From contig NZ_BMFG01000006.1 of NCBI RefSeq assembly GCF_014638005.1, positions 1 to 64,000 on the forward strand: DNA of 64,000 nucleotides, read 5' to 3'. The DNA comes from Flavobacterium orientale. Lineage in GTDB: Bacteria; Bacteroidota; Bacteroidia; Flavobacteriales; Flavobacteriaceae. Position numbers and translations under genes: made by a program. A model generated the notes under the pieces. That model was not told where the DNA came from. It made no database searches and saw nothing but the letters and a program-made list of their open reading frames with translations. Shown here in pieces: positions 1 to 9,076 of the stretch (position 1 is its first letter; each line of letters starts with the position of its first letter).

Positions 1-2
1 CC

Positions 3-437
3 ATCACGGTGAATGTAACGGGCGGTTTAGGCGATTATGAGTATCAGTTAGACAACGGACCGTTCCAAGACAGTAACGTGTTTACAGATGTGAGTGCAGG
101 AAGTCATACCATTACTGTTAGAGATAAGAACGATGGGGGTTGTGATACGGTGATTATCATCAAAACAGCCATCAATTATCCGTTATTCTTTACACCAAAT
201 GGGGATGGATATAATGATACATGGAATATTATTGGATTAGGTGACCAGCCCTTTGCGAAGATTTATATCTTTGACCGCTATGGAAAACTACTCAAACAGA
301 TTAGTCCAACAAGCAATGGATGGGACGGTACTTTTAACGGACAACCACTACCTTCAACGGATTATTGGTTTACGGTAACCTATGAAGAGGATGCTCAGAT
401 GAAAGAATTTAAAGCACATTTCTCGCTGAAGCGATAA
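3..437 (+). CDS. T9SS type B C-terminal domain of a large secreted protein (5' end outside window)
   Basis: The reading frame is open to the left edge, so only the last ~145 residues of a longer protein are visible. The first part resembles an SprB/adhesin-type beta repeat. From about residue 57 it has the FTPNGDGYNDTW motif, then the IFDRYGKLL and GWDGTFNGQPLPSTDYWF motifs, and it ends in a basic FSLKR tail. This is the gliding-motility-associated C-terminal domain, which directs export through the type IX secretion system (type B sorting) in Bacteroidota. The product should be exported to the cell surface or medium. The family of the missing N-terminal part cannot be told. A strong hairpin terminator follows directly. 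Confidence 0.9.
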   Translation: MTVNVTGGLGDYEYQLDNGPFQDSNVFTDVSAGSHTITVRDKNDGGCDTVIIIKTAINYPLFFTPNGDGYNDTWNIIGLGDQPFAKIYIFDRYGKLLKQISPTSNGWDGTFNGQPLPSTDYWFTVTYEEDAQMKEFKAHFSLKR

Positions 438-443
438 AACAAT

Positions 444-476
444 AAAAACTCCTGAGGAATCAGGAGTTTTTTTTAT
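444..476 (+). terminator. Rho-independent terminator after the T9SS gene
   Basis: An 11-bp stem (AAAACTCCTGA / TCAGGAGTTTT) with a 4-nt GGAA loop is followed by a run of T. It lies 7 nt after the stop codon. Confidence 0.9.
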
Positions 477-521
477 AGTGTACTTTTTTTGTTTATCGAT
501 TGGGTAGCAAGTTTTACTACC

Positions 522-564
522 TGACCCGTCCTAAAAAAACTATACAGATTGATAAATAAATCCT
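522..564 (+). repeat. IS-end-like direct repeat, copy 1
   Basis: A 43-bp sequence beginning TGACCCGTCCTAAAAAAACT is repeated exactly at 733-775. A TGA start followed by a CCCGTCCTAAAA-like stretch resembles the terminal inverted repeat of IS3-group elements. No transposase lies between the copies and both face the same way, so these are more likely solo ends or remnants than a complete element. The rest of the 438-1139 gap holds an 11-bp tandem array and a hairpin element but no gene that I can support. Confidence 0.6.
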
Positions 565-665
565 TTTTATAGTTATACAACTATATTATATTTTTGACTG
601 TATTGTGTTATTTGTTCCTGTCTCTAAATTAGGATATTTGTTAAAATCTGTCACCATTGATGGCT

Positions 666-720
666 TATCTATGGAGTATCTATAAAGTATCTATGGAGTA
701 TCTATGGAGTATCCATATAT
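666..720 (+). repeat. 11-bp tandem repeat array (five units)
   Basis: Five consecutive 11-bp units with consensus TATCTATGGAG. Units 1, 3 and 4 are identical, unit 2 is TATCTATAAAG and unit 5 is TATCCATATAT. A TA step therefore recurs once per helical turn. Similar 11-bp phased arrays occur at 9556-9665 and 56370-56413. Confidence 0.85.
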
Positions 721-732
721 TTGACTCAATTT

Positions 733-775
733 TGACCCGTCCTAAAAAAACTATACAGATTGATAAATAAATCCT
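733..775 (+). repeat. IS-end-like direct repeat, copy 2
   Basis: Exact 43-bp copy of 522-564 in the same orientation. The following bases (GTTATAGTTTTACAAATAGG) diverge from those after copy 1. Confidence 0.6.
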
Positions 776-921
776 GTTATAGTTTTACAAATAGGATTTA
801 CAACTATTTTCGTTTGTAGTTATTTAATTATTTAGTTCTTTTGATTCTTTCGATGTATTATTGTAAGAAGGGTGATAAAAATGATGCGAAAGGATTGGGT
901 TGGATTTTTTTATATTTGAGG

Positions 922-1010
922 GAAATGTTTTGCTGTGAAGTCATGGAATACACAGAGTAACGACACATCCGCTAGTGTGGGCATCTCGCTCGTAACCGCA
1001 AAGAAATAAA
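922..1010 (+). repeat. Hairpin-bearing repeated element, copy 1
   Basis: The stretch around GTTTTGCTGTGAAGTCA matches 57583-57680 with interruptions. The inner stem here is CTGTG (933-937) pairing with CACAG (951-955). The other copy has CTGCG/CGCAG at the same place, which is a compensatory change. Each copy lies upstream of a gene. Its function is unknown. Confidence 0.45.
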
Positions 1011-1139
1011 TTTTTCTATCTTTGAAAGATGAGCAGAAAATCAAATTTGGAGAAGCAACCAGAGCTTTTATGTTAGTTGCTATTAGCAAAGGATAAATGT
1101 TCTGACAGTTTTATTTTTCTAATAAAAAAAATTATAAAA

Positions 1140-2144
1140 ATGAAAAAGTATATTTCATCAATTATGATTTTGGTTAATTTTGTACAGCTATGGGCACAAG
1201 ATTACCAACAAGATAAATATTTGGATTCTTTCCAAATGCTTACTGTAGCTCAACCTGATGACTATGAAGGGAAAGTAACCTTTACTCTGGTTAGTAAATT
1301 AGCAGATGAAAAGTCGAATAAAGCGGTATTGTACATACATGGTTACTGTGATTATTTTTTCCAGGAAGAATATGCAGAACAATTTACCAAAAGAGGCATT
1401 AACTTTTATGCGTTAGACCTTAGAAAATACGGTCGTTCTTATTTGCCTCATCAGGTGATTTATAACATGCGTTCATTAGAGGAGTATTTTCCAGATATAG
1501 ATTCAGCATTAGAAATTATCAAAAAAGAGGGTAATGATAAAGTCTTATTAAATGCTCATTCTACAGGAGGACTCATCTCTAGTTTGTATGCTAACCAACG
1601 AAAAGACAGTCCGTTTTTTGATGCTATTTTTCTCAATAGCCCATTTCTTGAAATGAATATGAGTTGGTTCAAAAGAAAAGCAGCCATACCCTTGATTGCT
1701 AAAAAGGGTTTAAAAAAGCCGAATAAAACCATAAAAGGCTCTTCTTTATCGTTCTATGGTGAAAGTCTGCATAAGGACTACAGAGGAGAATGGGACTACG
1801 ATTTATCGGTAAAGCCGATAGTTTCTCCCAATGTTACCTATGGATTTATAAGAGCCTTGTATTTAGGACACAACGAAATTAAAAATAGACTTCACATTAC
1901 TCAACCTATTTTGGTTATGCATTCTGATAAGTCGATCCAAAGCAAATCATGGAGAGAAGACTTTTACTATTCGGATTCGGTATTAGATGTAGGGGATATA
2001 GAAAAGTATTCTTATTATTTAGGAAATCAGGTCAAAACAATAGCTATAAAAGATGGGATGCATGACTTGGTTCTTTCCAGAACTCCTGTTAGAAATGAAG
2101 TTTATCGAAATCTATTTGATTGGCTGGATAGTATTAGTTTTTGA
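1140..2144 (+). CDS. Secreted alpha/beta hydrolase (serine aminopeptidase S33-like)
   Basis: The start is placed at the ATG at 1140, which gives an N-terminal signal peptide (MKKYISSIMILVNFVQLWAQ). The frame continues upstream without a better start. The fold is alpha/beta hydrolase: an oxyanion region VLYIHGYCDYF (~63-73), the nucleophile elbow NAHSTGG with Ser141, a late Asp in LVMHSDKS and the His in DGMHDLV near the C-terminus. This fits the Hydrolase_4/monoacylglycerol-lipase-like branch, probably acting in the periplasm on lipid or peptide esters. The substrate is unknown. The gene stands alone between repeat-rich gaps. Confidence 0.8.
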   Translation: MKKYISSIMILVNFVQLWAQDYQQDKYLDSFQMLTVAQPDDYEGKVTFTLVSKLADEKSNKAVLYIHGYCDYFFQEEYAEQFTKRGINFYALDLRKYGRSYLPHQVIYNMRSLEEYFPDIDSALEIIKKEGNDKVLLNAHSTGGLISSLYANQRKDSPFFDAIFLNSPFLEMNMSWFKRKAAIPLIAKKGLKKPNKTIKGSSLSFYGESLHKDYRGEWDYDLSVKPIVSPNVTYGFIRALYLGHNEIKNRLHITQPILVMHSDKSIQSKSWREDFYYSDSVLDVGDIEKYSYYLGNQVKTIAIKDGMHDLVLSRTPVRNEVYRNLFDWLDSISF

Positions 2145-2199
2145 AAATAAAGTAAATAAATAGAAATTATAAATTTCAATCTTTAATTACTTTAGTAAA

Positions 2200-2283
2200 A
2201 TTATAAAGCCACATGAAGGGATTCGTGCGGCATTGGGGAAGACTTCGGATCGGGGGGCTATCATCATTACCAAGAAAGAATGA
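2200..2283 (+). pseudogene. Remnant of a TonB-receptor-type C-terminal or plug segment
   Basis: The frame reads GIRAALGKTSDRGAIIITKKE then stop. That pattern (a small helix, GK.S.RG, then a III-T-K-K strand) is typical of the plug-like tail seen in Bacteroidota TonB-associated proteins. No start codon or upstream domain is present, so this is a fragment, not a gene. The identification is tentative. Confidence 0.3.
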
Positions 2284-2343
2284 ATACTGAGAATGGTAAA
2301 ACACCTTTCAATACTGACGGATATAATATACTAATAAAAGCAA

Positions 2344-2919
2344 ATGAAAAATATAAAAAATTTAAATCAACTACGGAGGTTTGGAATAGTATGTGGAACT
2401 TTCGTTATTAGTCTTTTCTTATCGTGTAATAGTGATAGTTCAAAGTTTAATTATATTGAAATTTCTACATCCGGTTGTTATGGTACATGCCCAGTTATTG
2501 ATGCTAAAATTGAAAAGAATAAGATATATTTCAATTTAATCGAATTTAACAAATTTGAAAAAGGAAACTATTTATTAAACTTAGATAGAGATCAAATAAT
2601 ACAAATAAATAAGTTGTATAACAATCTTGATTTGGAAACGCTAAATACTATTTATAGTAATGATATCGCAGATGAACAAAGAATTAAAGTGAAATTTTTT
2701 AATAAAAATAAAATTAAAGAGATTTTTTACATAGATGGTAGTGCTCCTAAAAACCTTGAAGCCTTTGTTGATTATATAATAAAATTAAAAGATCATGATT
2801 CTATTAAAAAAAAGAAGATTCAATTTTCGTTTTCAACTAGGATTGGTTTTGATTATGCAATACCAGCTCCACCTCCTAACCCACATTTAAATGATGTTCC
2901 AGAGGATAATGTTCCATAA
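2344..2919 (+). CDS. DUF6438-type lipoprotein
   Basis: A hydrophobic N-terminus ends in a lipobox-like SLFLSC at about residue 28, so the protein is probably a lipoprotein. Residues ~37-52 read YIEISTSGCYGTCPVI, the hallmark S-GCYGTCPVY-type motif of DUF6438, where two cysteines flank TYG-like turns. The C-terminus is a Pro-rich tail (AIPAPPPNPHLNDVPED). Length is 191 residues. Function is unknown. The gene is monocistronic and very AT-rich compared with its right-hand neighbours, so it may be an acquired gene. Confidence 0.65.
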   Translation: MKNIKNLNQLRRFGIVCGTFVISLFLSCNSDSSKFNYIEISTSGCYGTCPVIDAKIEKNKIYFNLIEFNKFEKGNYLLNLDRDQIIQINKLYNNLDLETLNTIYSNDIADEQRIKVKFFNKNKIKEIFYIDGSAPKNLEAFVDYIIKLKDHDSIKKKKIQFSFSTRIGFDYAIPAPPPNPHLNDVPEDNVP

Positions 2920-3065
2920 TTAGTGATTAAGCAACATTTACAAATTAACTTTTTATAAATCAATACTTAAATGAAGTTTAAACCAAAAGGCAAGCGTAGT
3001 TTGTCTTTTTCATTTTATAAGATTACAGATAGCTACCAAAAGACACTGTTTTTAAAATCCTACCA

Positions 3066-3102
3066 CAAAAAAAACTCCTAATTTCTCAGGAGTTTTTATT
3101 TA
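3066..3102. terminator. Bidirectional hairpin terminator
   Basis: AAAAAACTCCT pairs with AGGAGTTTTT around an AATTTCTC loop. A-runs and T-runs on the two sides let it serve both the plus-strand gene to the left and the minus-strand aminotransferase to the right. Confidence 0.7.
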
Positions 3103-3117
3103 TAAATAACTGTATAT

Positions 3118-4308
3118 TTAATTTGGATATACTTTTAATGCTTCTTTTAGAATGCGTACCGATTTAATTAAATCTTCTTTCTTTAGGACGTAGGCAATTC
3201 TCACTTCATCTAAGCCAACACCGGGAGTGGAATAGAATCCGGCGGCAGGGGCAACCATTACGGTTTCGCCATTAAAATCATAGCTTTCTAATAACCATTG
3301 TGCAAAATCATCGGCGTTTTTTACGGGTAATTTAGCGATGCAATAGAAGGCTCCTTTTGGTTTGGCTACCATCACGCCATCAATTTGGTTTAATTCTGTG
3401 ATAAGGGTGTCTCTACGCTCTTTGTATTCTGAAATTACTTCGTCAAAATAACTTTGTGGGGTATCTAAAGCGGCTTCGCTGGCAATTTGTGCGAAGGTTG
3501 GCGGACTCAATCGGGCTTGTGCAAACTTCATTGCGGCAGTCATTAGTTCTTTGTTTTTGGAAACAATGCAACCAATACGTGCACCACACATGCTGTATCG
3601 CTTTGATACGGAATCAATCATAATGGCATGTTGCTCTAAACCGGGAATGTTCATCACTGAATAATGCTCATCACCATCATAGGTAAACTCTCTGTAGACT
3701 TCGTCAGCAATCAAAAACAGATCGTGTTTTTTGACCAACTCGGCCAATTGCTGCATTTCTTCTTTGGTATATAAATAACCCGTTGGATTACCCGGATTAC
3801 AAATTAGAATTGCTTTTGTTTTTGGGGTGATTAATTTTTCAAAATCAGCAATAGGAGGTAAGGCAAAACCTTCTTCAATCGTTGAAATTACCGGCACTAC
3901 TTTTACACCCGAAGCAGTTGAAAATCCATTGTAGTTGGCATAAAAAGGCTCAGGAATTATGATTTCATCACCGGCATCCATGGTGCTTCCCATAGCAAAC
4001 AACAAAGCTTCAGAACCACCGGTAGTGATGATGATGTCTTCGGTTGCAATTGGCAAACCATGGTTGGTATAATAAGCGGATAACTTTTTTCTGTAGCTTT
4101 CAAATCCTGCGGAATGGCTGTATTCTAATACTTTAAAATCCAGATTTTTGATAGCATTCATGGCTACTTCCGGTGTTTTAATGTCGGGTTGACCAATGTT
4201 TAAATGGTAAACTTTCACCCCTTTTTTCTTAGCTATTTCTGAATAGGGAACCAATTTTCGGATTGGTGATTCCGGCATTGCTTTTCCTTTAGATGATATT
4301 GATGGCAT
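3118..4308 (-). CDS. Class I/II PLP-dependent aminotransferase (aspartate aminotransferase family)
   Basis: The start is set at MPSISSKGKAMPES (396 residues), because the longer frame adds an unrelated hydrophobic leader that overlaps the divergent gene's promoter region. Family I-beta/gamma aminotransferase features are clear: GQPDIKTP (~39-46), the PLP-stacking NYNGF region, NPGNPTG (171-177), ADEVY (201-205), and the Schiff-base lysine K236 in SVSKRYSMCGARIG. It probably transfers amino groups between aspartate or a related amino acid and 2-oxoglutarate in the cytoplasm. Exact substrate specificity cannot be read from sequence. It is divergently transcribed from the protease gene. Confidence 0.85.
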   Translation of the reverse strand: MPSISSKGKAMPESPIRKLVPYSEIAKKKGVKVYHLNIGQPDIKTPEVAMNAIKNLDFKVLEYSHSAGFESYRKKLSAYYTNHGLPIATEDIIITTGGSEALLFAMGSTMDAGDEIIIPEPFYANYNGFSTASGVKVVPVISTIEEGFALPPIADFEKLITPKTKAILICNPGNPTGYLYTKEEMQQLAELVKKHDLFLIADEVYREFTYDGDEHYSVMNIPGLEQHAIMIDSVSKRYSMCGARIGCIVSKNKELMTAAMKFAQARLSPPTFAQIASEAALDTPQSYFDEVISEYKERRDTLITELNQIDGVMVAKPKGAFYCIAKLPVKNADDFAQWLLESYDFNGETVMVAPAAGFYSTPGVGLDEVRIAYVLKKEDLIKSVRILKEALKVYPN

Positions 4309-4408
4309 GATTCTTATTTTAAGTATGCAAAGTTGCAATTTTTTTGATAAACACCCAATGCATTCTTTTATATTTTGAATATTTAGTATATTTAATAAAT
4401 TTTTGTTT

Positions 4409-5731
4409 ATGCTAAAGAATTGGTTACTGATAGTATCGCTACTATCTTCATTTTTACTTTTGGGCCAAAACGAATTCCGTTTGCTATCGAAGAACAATAA
4501 AATCAAGATTCCTTTTAAACAGATTAACAACTTGCTTTTCATTAAAGTGGTTGTTAATGAAATTCCGTTGACTTTTTTGTTGGATACCGGTGTAGCTGAG
4601 ACTGTTTTGTTCAGTTTGGAAGAAACGGATCAGGTGAAATTTTTTAATGTCGAAAAAACGCTGTTAAAAGGTTTGGGTAAAGAAGATGCAATTACTGCCT
4701 TGCGATCGTCAGGGAATACGCTAAACATTTCAAATAAATTGATTGATACTAATCATGAGGTTTTGATAGTATTGGAAGAAGATATCAATTTCTCTTCGAT
4801 GGTTGGTATTCCGGTTAACGGCATATTGGGTTATCATTTTTTTAAAGACTTTTTGATTGAAATTGATTATGATAAAAAAGTGTTGTTTGTGTATGAAAAC
4901 AATGCGAAGTTCCGACAGAAAATAAGCAAAAAGTATGAAGCCTTTCCGATTTCTCTGGAAGGGAGAAAGCCTTATATTCAAGCATCGGCGGTTTTGACTG
5001 AAGCTAAATTAGCTGCAAAATTGTTGGTGGATGTAGGCAATAGCGATGCGTTGTGGTTGTTTGAAAGTGATGTAATTGAGGTGCAAGAACCCAATTTTGA
5101 AGATTTTTTGGGTAGGGGTTTTAGTGGTGAAATCAATGGTAAAAGGGGACGCATATCGGAGTTGGCAGTTGGTGACTTTGTTTTGGAAAATCCTATTGTT
5201 GCTTTTCCAGATTCTATTTCGATTAAGAATGTCAACTTGGTTCCGGACAGGGTTGGGTCGATTGGAGCCGAGATACTGAGGCGGTTTAATTTGGTTTTTG
5301 ATTACAAATCATCCATTTTATATTTAAAAAAGAACAGTAATTATGGCGATGCTTTCAGTTTTAATATGAGCGGTCTTGAGATTCATCATAAAGGGAAGCA
5401 ATGGATTCCGAAGCCTATTGAATTTAGTCCCACAAAAATAACTTTTCAAACGCAAGGAGTTGCTACGCCTCAAGCGGCTTCTATGGCTTTTGAATTCAAA
5501 CTCATATCGGTTTATCGCATTGCGAATGTGCGAGCTAATTCGCCTGCTGCTTTAGCGGGTTTACAAAGGGATGATGTGTTGGTATCGATAAATAAAAAAC
5601 CCGCTTATTTGTTTTCTTTACAGGATATCAATGCTTTATTAAAATCGAAGGAAGGGAAGCGTTTGCGATTTGAAGTGGAACGCGAGGGGAAAATTATTAC
5701 GACAGAGTTTGTGTTGAAGAAAATACTATAA
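4409..5731 (+). CDS. Secreted retropepsin-like aspartyl protease with C-terminal PDZ domain
   Basis: The ATG at 4409 is preferred over a TTG two codons earlier. A signal peptide (LLIVSLLSSFLLLGQ) precedes a first pepsin-like lobe with FLLDTG (D59). A second lobe carries LLVDVGNSD, where the second motif is DVG rather than DTG. Residues ~365-440 form a PDZ domain (ANVRANSPAALAGLQRDDVLVSI). Bacteroidota proteins of this design are periplasmic or membrane-facing proteases of unknown target. The altered second catalytic motif may be tolerated if the protein works as a pseudo-dimer. The gene ends at a strong terminator. Confidence 0.8.
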   Translation: MLKNWLLIVSLLSSFLLLGQNEFRLLSKNNKIKIPFKQINNLLFIKVVVNEIPLTFLLDTGVAETVLFSLEETDQVKFFNVEKTLLKGLGKEDAITALRSSGNTLNISNKLIDTNHEVLIVLEEDINFSSMVGIPVNGILGYHFFKDFLIEIDYDKKVLFVYENNAKFRQKISKKYEAFPISLEGRKPYIQASAVLTEAKLAAKLLVDVGNSDALWLFESDVIEVQEPNFEDFLGRGFSGEINGKRGRISELAVGDFVLENPIVAFPDSISIKNVNLVPDRVGSIGAEILRRFNLVFDYKSSILYLKKNSNYGDAFSFNMSGLEIHHKGKQWIPKPIEFSPTKITFQTQGVATPQAASMAFEFKLISVYRIANVRANSPAALAGLQRDDVLVSINKKPAYLFSLQDINALLKSKEGKRLRFEVEREGKIITTEFVLKKIL

Positions 5732-5733
5732 AA

Positions 5734-5774
5734 AAATCCACAGTGGCATTTGAGGTGCTGCTGTGGATTTGTTT
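5734..5774. terminator. Hairpin terminator between convergent genes
   Basis: A perfect 10-bp stem (AAATCCACAG / CTGTGGATTT) with a 17-nt loop lies between the protease gene and the convergent DUF1573 gene. T-rich DNA follows on the plus strand. Confidence 0.75.
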
Positions 5775-5806
5775 TATTTTAAATTTTAACATCTAAATTT
5801 TAAATT

Positions 5807-6238
5807 TTACTGCATTGGTCCTGTTTTTTTTGGTTCCAGTACATTTACTTGTTTATTTTCGAGGACATCGCCTTTGATTTTCAGGTGGATTTTACCGCCA
5901 TCATAGTTTACAGCGTTGCTTTCTACGGTGATGCTTTTACGGATAGGACCGGTAGCCATGTTGTATTTTACTTCAATTTGGCCGGTTTTTCCCGGTAAAA
6001 TAGGTTCTTTCGGTCTTGACGGAACGGTACAACCACAAGTAGATTGCACGTTGTTGATTATCAATGGAGCGTCGCCAGTGTTGGTGAATTCAAAAACACG
6101 AATTCCCGAATCCACTCCTTTGTACACTTTGCCATAGTCAATGGTATTGTTTTCCGCTTTAAACTCAATTTTGGGTCCGGTTTGGCTAATTGCGGTGAAG
6201 CTCATAAATACCAGACCTAGTAGTAGTGCTTTTTTCAT
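5807..6238 (-). CDS. DUF1573 periplasmic protein
   Basis: A 143-residue protein with a clear signal peptide (MKKALLLGLVFMSFTAISQ). It is followed by a single Ig-like DUF1573 domain with FEFTNTGDAPLIINNVQSTC, then GCTVP and the PGKTGQIEVKYN strand. DUF1573 proteins are common in Bacteroidota, sit in the periplasm or outer membrane, and have no proven function. The conserved CGC motif is present. It is divergent from valS. Confidence 0.85.
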   Translation of the reverse strand: MKKALLLGLVFMSFTAISQTGPKIEFKAENNTIDYGKVYKGVDSGIRVFEFTNTGDAPLIINNVQSTCGCTVPSRPKEPILPGKTGQIEVKYNMATGPIRKSITVESNAVNYDGGKIHLKIKGDVLENKQVNVLEPKKTGPMQ

Positions 6239-6306
6239 AACTTCGATTTTTGGGTACTGTAAAATTACTTTATTTTTTTATTCAAAATTCAAATAGCATT
6301 TCTTTT

Positions 6307-6335
6307 TTGAAACTCTATCGAAATCCTTACTTTTG
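6307..6335 (+). promoter_or_regulatory. Bacteroidota-type promoter upstream of valS
   Basis: A -33 TTG (6307-6309) and a -7 TACTTTTG (6328-6335) are separated by 18 bp, matching the flavobacterial consensus. The start of transcription would fall near 6342, which is also the ATG of a 29-codon ORF. Confidence 0.65.
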
Positions 6336-6341
6336 CAACTT

Positions 6342-6431
6342 ATGCAAAAACCAATCCAAAGTATTTTGGTGCAGCTTTTTGTTGATTTAAAACCAAGTGT
6401 AATTGCTGTTTTTTTAATTGAAAAACTATAA
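6342..6431 (+). CDS. Possible 29-residue leader ORF before valS
   Basis: ATG to TAA, reading MQKPIQSILVQLF then VDLKPSVIAVFLIEKL. It ends 14 bp before the valS start and begins at the predicted transcription start, so it would be leaderless. Four of its 29 codons are Val. No obvious attenuator hairpin was found between it and valS, so a regulatory role is only a possibility. It may also be chance. Confidence 0.25.
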   Translation: MQKPIQSILVQLFVDLKPSVIAVFLIEKL

Positions 6432-6445
6432 TATAAAATTTGACT

Positions 6446-9076
6446 ATGTCTATTCCTGCTCAATTTAATGCCAAAGAAGCCGAAGAAAAATGGTATGCTT
6501 ACTGGATGCAAAATAATTATTTTCATTCGGAGCCTGATCATCGTGAACCTTACACTATTGTAATTCCACCGCCAAACGTAACAGGGATGCTTCACATGGG
6601 GCATATGTTGAACAATACGATTCAGGATGTGTTGATTCGAAAAGCCCGTCTGAAAGGCTTGAATGCGTGTTGGGTACCGGGAACTGACCATGCTTCTATT
6701 GCTACAGAAGCAAAAGTGGTTGCCAAATTAAAGGCAGAAGGCATCAATAAAGAAGATTTGACCCGAGAGGACTTTTTGAAACACGCTTGGGAATGGACGG
6801 ATAAACATGGTGGCATCATCTTGGAGCAACTTAAAAAGTTAGGAGCTTCATGTGATTGGGAACGCACTAAATTTACGATGGACGATGATATGTCGGCTTC
6901 TGTAATCCATTCGTTTGTGGATTTGTATAATAAAGGCTTGATTTATCGCGGGTATCGCATGGTGAATTGGGACCCGGAAGCAAAGACGACTTTGTCTGAC
7001 GAAGAAGTGATTTTTGAAGAGCGTCAAGGGAAATTGTATTACCTCCGCTATGCGATAGAAAACAGTACGGAATCGGTGGTGATTGCTACCACACGACCCG
7101 AGACTATTTTGGGCGATACGGCGATTTGTATCAACCCGAATGACGAACGATTTATGCATTTGAAAGGAAAGAAAGCTATTGTTCCGATTTGTAATCGTGT
7201 GATTCCTATCATTTTTGATGATTATGTGGATATGGAATTTGGAACCGGTTGTTTGAAAGTAACTCCGGCTCATGATGTGAATGATAAGGAATTGGGCAAC
7301 AAGCACCAATTGGAAATCATTGATATTTTTAATGAGAATGCTACGTTGAATAGTTTTGGTTTGCATTATGAAGGCAAAGACCGCTTTGTGGTTCGTGAGG
7401 AAATTGTGGCCGAACTGGAACAATTGCAACACCTTGTGAAAATTGAAAACCACATCAATAAAGTAGGGACTTCGGAACGCACAAAAGCGGTTATTGAACC
7501 GAGATTGTCTGACCAGTGGTTCTTAAAAATGGAAGATTTGGTGAAACCTGCTATTAAAGCCGTGTTGGAAACCGAAGAGGTGAAATTGTATCCGAACCGA
7601 TTTAATAATACCTATCGTCATTGGTTGGAAAATATACGCGATTGGAATATTTCCCGTCAGTTGTGGTGGGGACAACAAATTCCGGCTTATTATTATGGCG
7701 ATGGGAAAGAAGATTTTGTGGTTGCGACTACTCAAGAAGAAGCGTTAGCGTTAGCAAAAATAAAAGCCAACAAACCCAATTTGACTTTAGCGGATTTAAA
7801 ACAAGATGCCGATGCGTTGGATACTTGGTTTTCGTCGTGGTTGTGGCCAATGGCTGTTTTTGGAGGTATTTTAGAGCCTGAGAACAAAGATTTCAAGTAT
7901 TATTATCCTACCAATGATTTGGTTACCGGCCCGGATATTTTATTTTTCTGGGTGGCTCGCATGATAATTGCAGGATATGAATATACGGGTGAGAAACCGT
8001 TTACGAATGTTTATTTGACGGGATTGGTTCGCGATAAGCAACGTAGAAAAATGTCGAAGTCGTTGGGTAACTCCCCTGATCCGTTGGATTTGATTGAGAC
8101 GTTTGGTGCGGATAGTGTTCGTGTAGGTTTGCTATTGAGTGCTTCTGCCGGAAACGACATTATGTTTGATGAAGAATTGTGTAGCAACGGAAAAGCGTTT
8201 GCTAATAAAATATGGAATTCTTTCCGTTTGATTAAAGGATGGGAAGTAGCTGATTTGCCGCAACCTGAAAGTGCGAAAGCGGCGATTGCATGGTATGAGG
8301 CAAAATTCCAAAAAGTGTTGGTGGAGATTGAAGACAGTTTTGAGAAATACCGTTTGTCTGATGCTTTAATGGCAATTTATAAATTGGTGTGGGACGATTT
8401 TTGTTCGTGGTTATTGGAAATCATTAAGCCCGGTTACCAACAGCCGATTGACAAAGCTACGTTTGACAAAGCCATTGAAATGTTGGAAAACAACATGAAA
8501 TTGTTGCATCCGTTTATGCCGTTTTTAACGGAAGAGATTTGGCAGTATATTGCTCCAAGGGCTAAAGAGGAAGCACTTATTGTTTCGCAGTGGCCTGCAC
8601 AGAAACCTTTTAACGACACGTTGATTACGGATTTTGATTTTTGTATGGAGGTAATCGCCGGTATACGAACTATTCGAAAAGAGAAAAATATTCCTTTTAA
8701 AGATGCGATTGACTTGCAGGTGATTAATAACGAAAAAGCAACGACTGTTTTGGATAGTATTGTAGCTAAGTTGGTGAACAGCACCTCGATTACTTATGTT
8801 AATGAAACGGTGGAAGGAGCGTTGACGTTCCGTGTCAAATCGAATGAATATTTTATTCCGATTACGGGGGCTTTTAATGTGGAAGAGGAAATTGCTAAAT
8901 TGAGTGACGAATTGAAGTACACGCAAGGCTTTTTGAAATCGGTTCAAGGGAAGTTGTTGAATGAGAAATTCATGAGTTCTGCTCCTGAGAAAGTGGTAGC
9001 GAACGAACGCCAAAAAGAAGCGGATGCTTTGGCCAAAATAGCGATGATTGAACAAAGCTTGGCGAATTTGAAATAG
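6446..9076 (+). CDS. valS: Valyl-tRNA synthetase
   Basis: Charges tRNA-Val with valine in the cytoplasm. The start is the ATG at 6446 (876 residues); a TTG two codons upstream is not needed. Class I signatures are present: the HIGH-equivalent PPPNVTGMLHMGHM (~32-45), an editing domain with TTRPETILGDTAI, a WARMIIAGYEY catalytic-core segment, and KMSKSLGNSPDPLD. The anticodon-binding domain follows, then the C-terminal coiled-coil arm typical of ValRS (EEEIAKLSDELKYTQGFL to the end). Length is normal for a bacterial ValRS. It is a single gene ending at a long hairpin. Confidence 0.97.
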   Translation: MSIPAQFNAKEAEEKWYAYWMQNNYFHSEPDHREPYTIVIPPPNVTGMLHMGHMLNNTIQDVLIRKARLKGLNACWVPGTDHASIATEAKVVAKLKAEGINKEDLTREDFLKHAWEWTDKHGGIILEQLKKLGASCDWERTKFTMDDDMSASVIHSFVDLYNKGLIYRGYRMVNWDPEAKTTLSDEEVIFEERQGKLYYLRYAIENSTESVVIATTRPETILGDTAICINPNDERFMHLKGKKAIVPICNRVIPIIFDDYVDMEFGTGCLKVTPAHDVNDKELGNKHQLEIIDIFNENATLNSFGLHYEGKDRFVVREEIVAELEQLQHLVKIENHINKVGTSERTKAVIEPRLSDQWFLKMEDLVKPAIKAVLETEEVKLYPNRFNNTYRHWLENIRDWNISRQLWWGQQIPAYYYGDGKEDFVVATTQEEALALAKIKANKPNLTLADLKQDADALDTWFSSWLWPMAVFGGILEPENKDFKYYYPTNDLVTGPDILFFWVARMIIAGYEYTGEKPFTNVYLTGLVRDKQRRKMSKSLGNSPDPLDLIETFGADSVRVGLLLSASAGNDIMFDEELCSNGKAFANKIWNSFRLIKGWEVADLPQPESAKAAIAWYEAKFQKVLVEIEDSFEKYRLSDALMAIYKLVWDDFCSWLLEIIKPGYQQPIDKATFDKAIEMLENNMKLLHPFMPFLTEEIWQYIAPRAKEEALIVSQWPAQKPFNDTLITDFDFCMEVIAGIRTIRKEKNIPFKDAIDLQVINNEKATTVLDSIVAKLVNSTSITYVNETVEGALTFRVKSNEYFIPITGAFNVEEEIAKLSDELKYTQGFLKSVQGKLLNEKFMSSAPEKVVANERQKEADALAKIAMIEQSLANLK